Below, in pieces: positions 63,105 to 64,000 of a DNA stretch of 64,000 nt; within the stretch, counting starts at the first letter, position 1, and each line of letters starts with the position of its first letter. The position numbers and the translations under genes are program-made. The stretch comes from Microbacterium terrisoli (GTDB lineage: Bacteria; Actinomycetota; Actinomycetes; Actinomycetales; Microbacteriaceae), in NCBI RefSeq assembly GCF_030866805.1, contig NZ_CP133019.1:2976001-3040000 (forward strand), read 5' to 3'. The notes beneath the pieces are model-generated. The model was not told where the DNA came from, did no database searches, and was given only the letters and a program-made list of their open reading frames with translations.

Positions 63105-64000
63105 GTGAGTCAGACGGTCAGCGCCTCCCGCGCAGCGGTGCGCGTCTCTGTGCTCGGCGAAGGACGGCGGCTGGATGTCGGCATCCCGGCGCAGTTGCCG
63201 CTGATCGAGCTCATGCCCGGCTTCGCCCGCAATCTCGGGCTGCTGGATGCCACGATGACCCACACCGGATACGAGCTGCGTCGCGCGGACGGGCGTGTGC
63301 TCGACGCGAGCAGCACCGCCGCCGCGCAGGGAGTGCACGACGGCGAGATGCTCACTCTCGCGCGCGGCGGCCTCGTGGCCCAGCCGCGCGTGTACGACGA
63401 CATCGTCGAGGCCGTGATCGACGCCACCGAAGGGCAGCACCGGCCGTGGACGCCGCAGGACGGCGTGCGCACGGCGATCGGCGCGAGCCTGACCCTGCTG
63501 GCCGTCTGCGCCGTCGTTCTGCTGGCGGCCGGCCCCGCACTGCGGATCGGCGCCCTGATCGCGGGGCTGGGCACCGTGCTGCTGATCGTGGTGGGCGCGG
63601 TGATCGTACGCCTCGGCCAGATCACCGCCGGCCATGCGATGGGCGTGGCCGCCGGCGTGTTCGCCGCCGTCGCCGGCTACCTGGTCGTCACCGACGGTGA
63701 GGCAGCGTGGGGTGCGCCGCTGGCCGCCGCGGGCGCCGCGGCACTGGTGGCCGGTCTGATCGTGCTCGCCCTCATGCCCGAACGACGCGAGATCGCGCTG
63801 GGCACGGTGATCGCCGGGGCCGTGATCGGCGCCACCGGCGGCATCACGATGCTGGCCCCCGCGCTCGCCGTCACCGTCTATGCGCTGATGGCCGCGATCG
63901 TCGCCACCGTCTCGAACGCGCTGCCGTGGCTCGTGCTCAGCTCCACCCGACTGCGGGTGTTCTCACCGCACAGCGATGCCGAGATGTTCGCCGACCCGAC
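63105..64000 (+). CDS. eccD: Type VII secretion membrane protein EccD (cut by right edge)
   Basis: The visible 298 codons encode an EccD-type protein. Residues about 8-90 form the YukD-like ubiquitin fold (VRVSVLGEGRRLDVGIPAQL, ending in HDGEMLTLARGG). A linker then leads into the membrane part, where at least six hydrophobic segments are seen before the edge. In the known systems EccD is the multi-pass core of the secretion channel. The GTG at 63105 is preferred, with GTG 63102 as alternative. It is divergent from the WXG100 operon. EccB and EccE are not in the window and may lie to the right. Confidence 0.9.
   Translation, partial: MSQTVSASRAAVRVSVLGEGRRLDVGIPAQLPLIELMPGFARNLGLLDATMTHTGYELRRADGRVLDASSTAAAQGVHDGEMLTLARGGLVAQPRVYDDIVEAVIDATEGQHRPWTPQDGVRTAIGASLTLLAVCAVVLLAAGPALRIGALIAGLGTVLLIVVGAVIVRLGQITAGHAMGVAAGVFAAVAGYLVVTDGEAAWGAPLAAAGAAALVAGLIVLALMPERREIALGTVIAGAVIGATGGITMLAPALAVTVYALMAAIVATVSNALPWLVLSSTRLRVFSPHSDAEMFADP

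Overview
The window is 64 kb of high-GC DNA whose gene content fits an actinobacterium of the Microbacteriaceae, most like Microbacterium. The clues are many GTG starts, ATGA/GTGA start-stop overlaps, sugar ABC operons of actinobacterial type, a leaderless-looking promoter, a fused three-ATPase EccC with a mycosin and WXG100 proteins, and a frequent GGATGC/GCATCC hexamer. No rRNA, tRNA, insertion sequence, phage gene or CRISPR array was seen. Almost all of the sequence is coding. The species assignment is inference.

Layout. 1-5.6 kb holds the cut end of a lipoate-protein ligase, a DEAD-box helicase with a repetitive tail, a monoacylglycerol-lipase-like hydrolase and a MarR/MFS efflux pair. 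5.6-16.7 kb (module A) is a SorC-regulated sugar locus: a 2-hydroxyacid dehydrogenase, the SorC regulator, an ABC importer (ATPase, two permeases, lipoprotein), a PfkB kinase, a class II aldolase/short-chain dehydrogenase fusion and a ketose 3-epimerase. One half-site recurs at its three promoters. 16.8-19.9 kb carries an HSL-type esterase and a prolyl oligopeptidase. 19.9-31.0 kb (module B) is a complete L-rhamnose locus with a LacI regulator, ABC importer, mutarotase RhaM, isomerase RhaI, aldolase/dehydrogenase fusion and rhamnulokinase RhaB. 31.1-36.4 kb has a MATE exporter, a membrane-anchored molybdopterin oxidoreductase and a ddaH-rocD pair.

36.7-47.6 kb is a mannoside locus. A six-gene minus-strand run (binding protein, two permeases, GH5-like hydrolase, LacI regulator, GH38 alpha-mannosidase) faces a GH1 beta-glycosidase; no ABC ATPase is encoded there. 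47.6-52.4 kb is the proline catabolic gene putA with a divergent LysR regulator. 52.4-64 kb is a compact type VII secretion locus: EccC, a zinc-ribbon/RDD/FHA membrane protein, an EccD-like protein, a Gly-rich probable substrate, mycosin, a small helical protein and two WXG100 proteins on the minus strand, with a canonical EccD running off the right edge on the plus strand.

How it works together. Modules A and B are parallel versions of one design: import a sugar, isomerise or epimerise it, phosphorylate it, then cleave it with an aldolase fused to an aldehyde dehydrogenase. Module B is assignable to L-rhamnose by its enzymes. Module A has the same importer and aldolase types but a different regulator family, kinase and isomerase, so its substrate is open and it is the best candidate here for an undescribed pathway.
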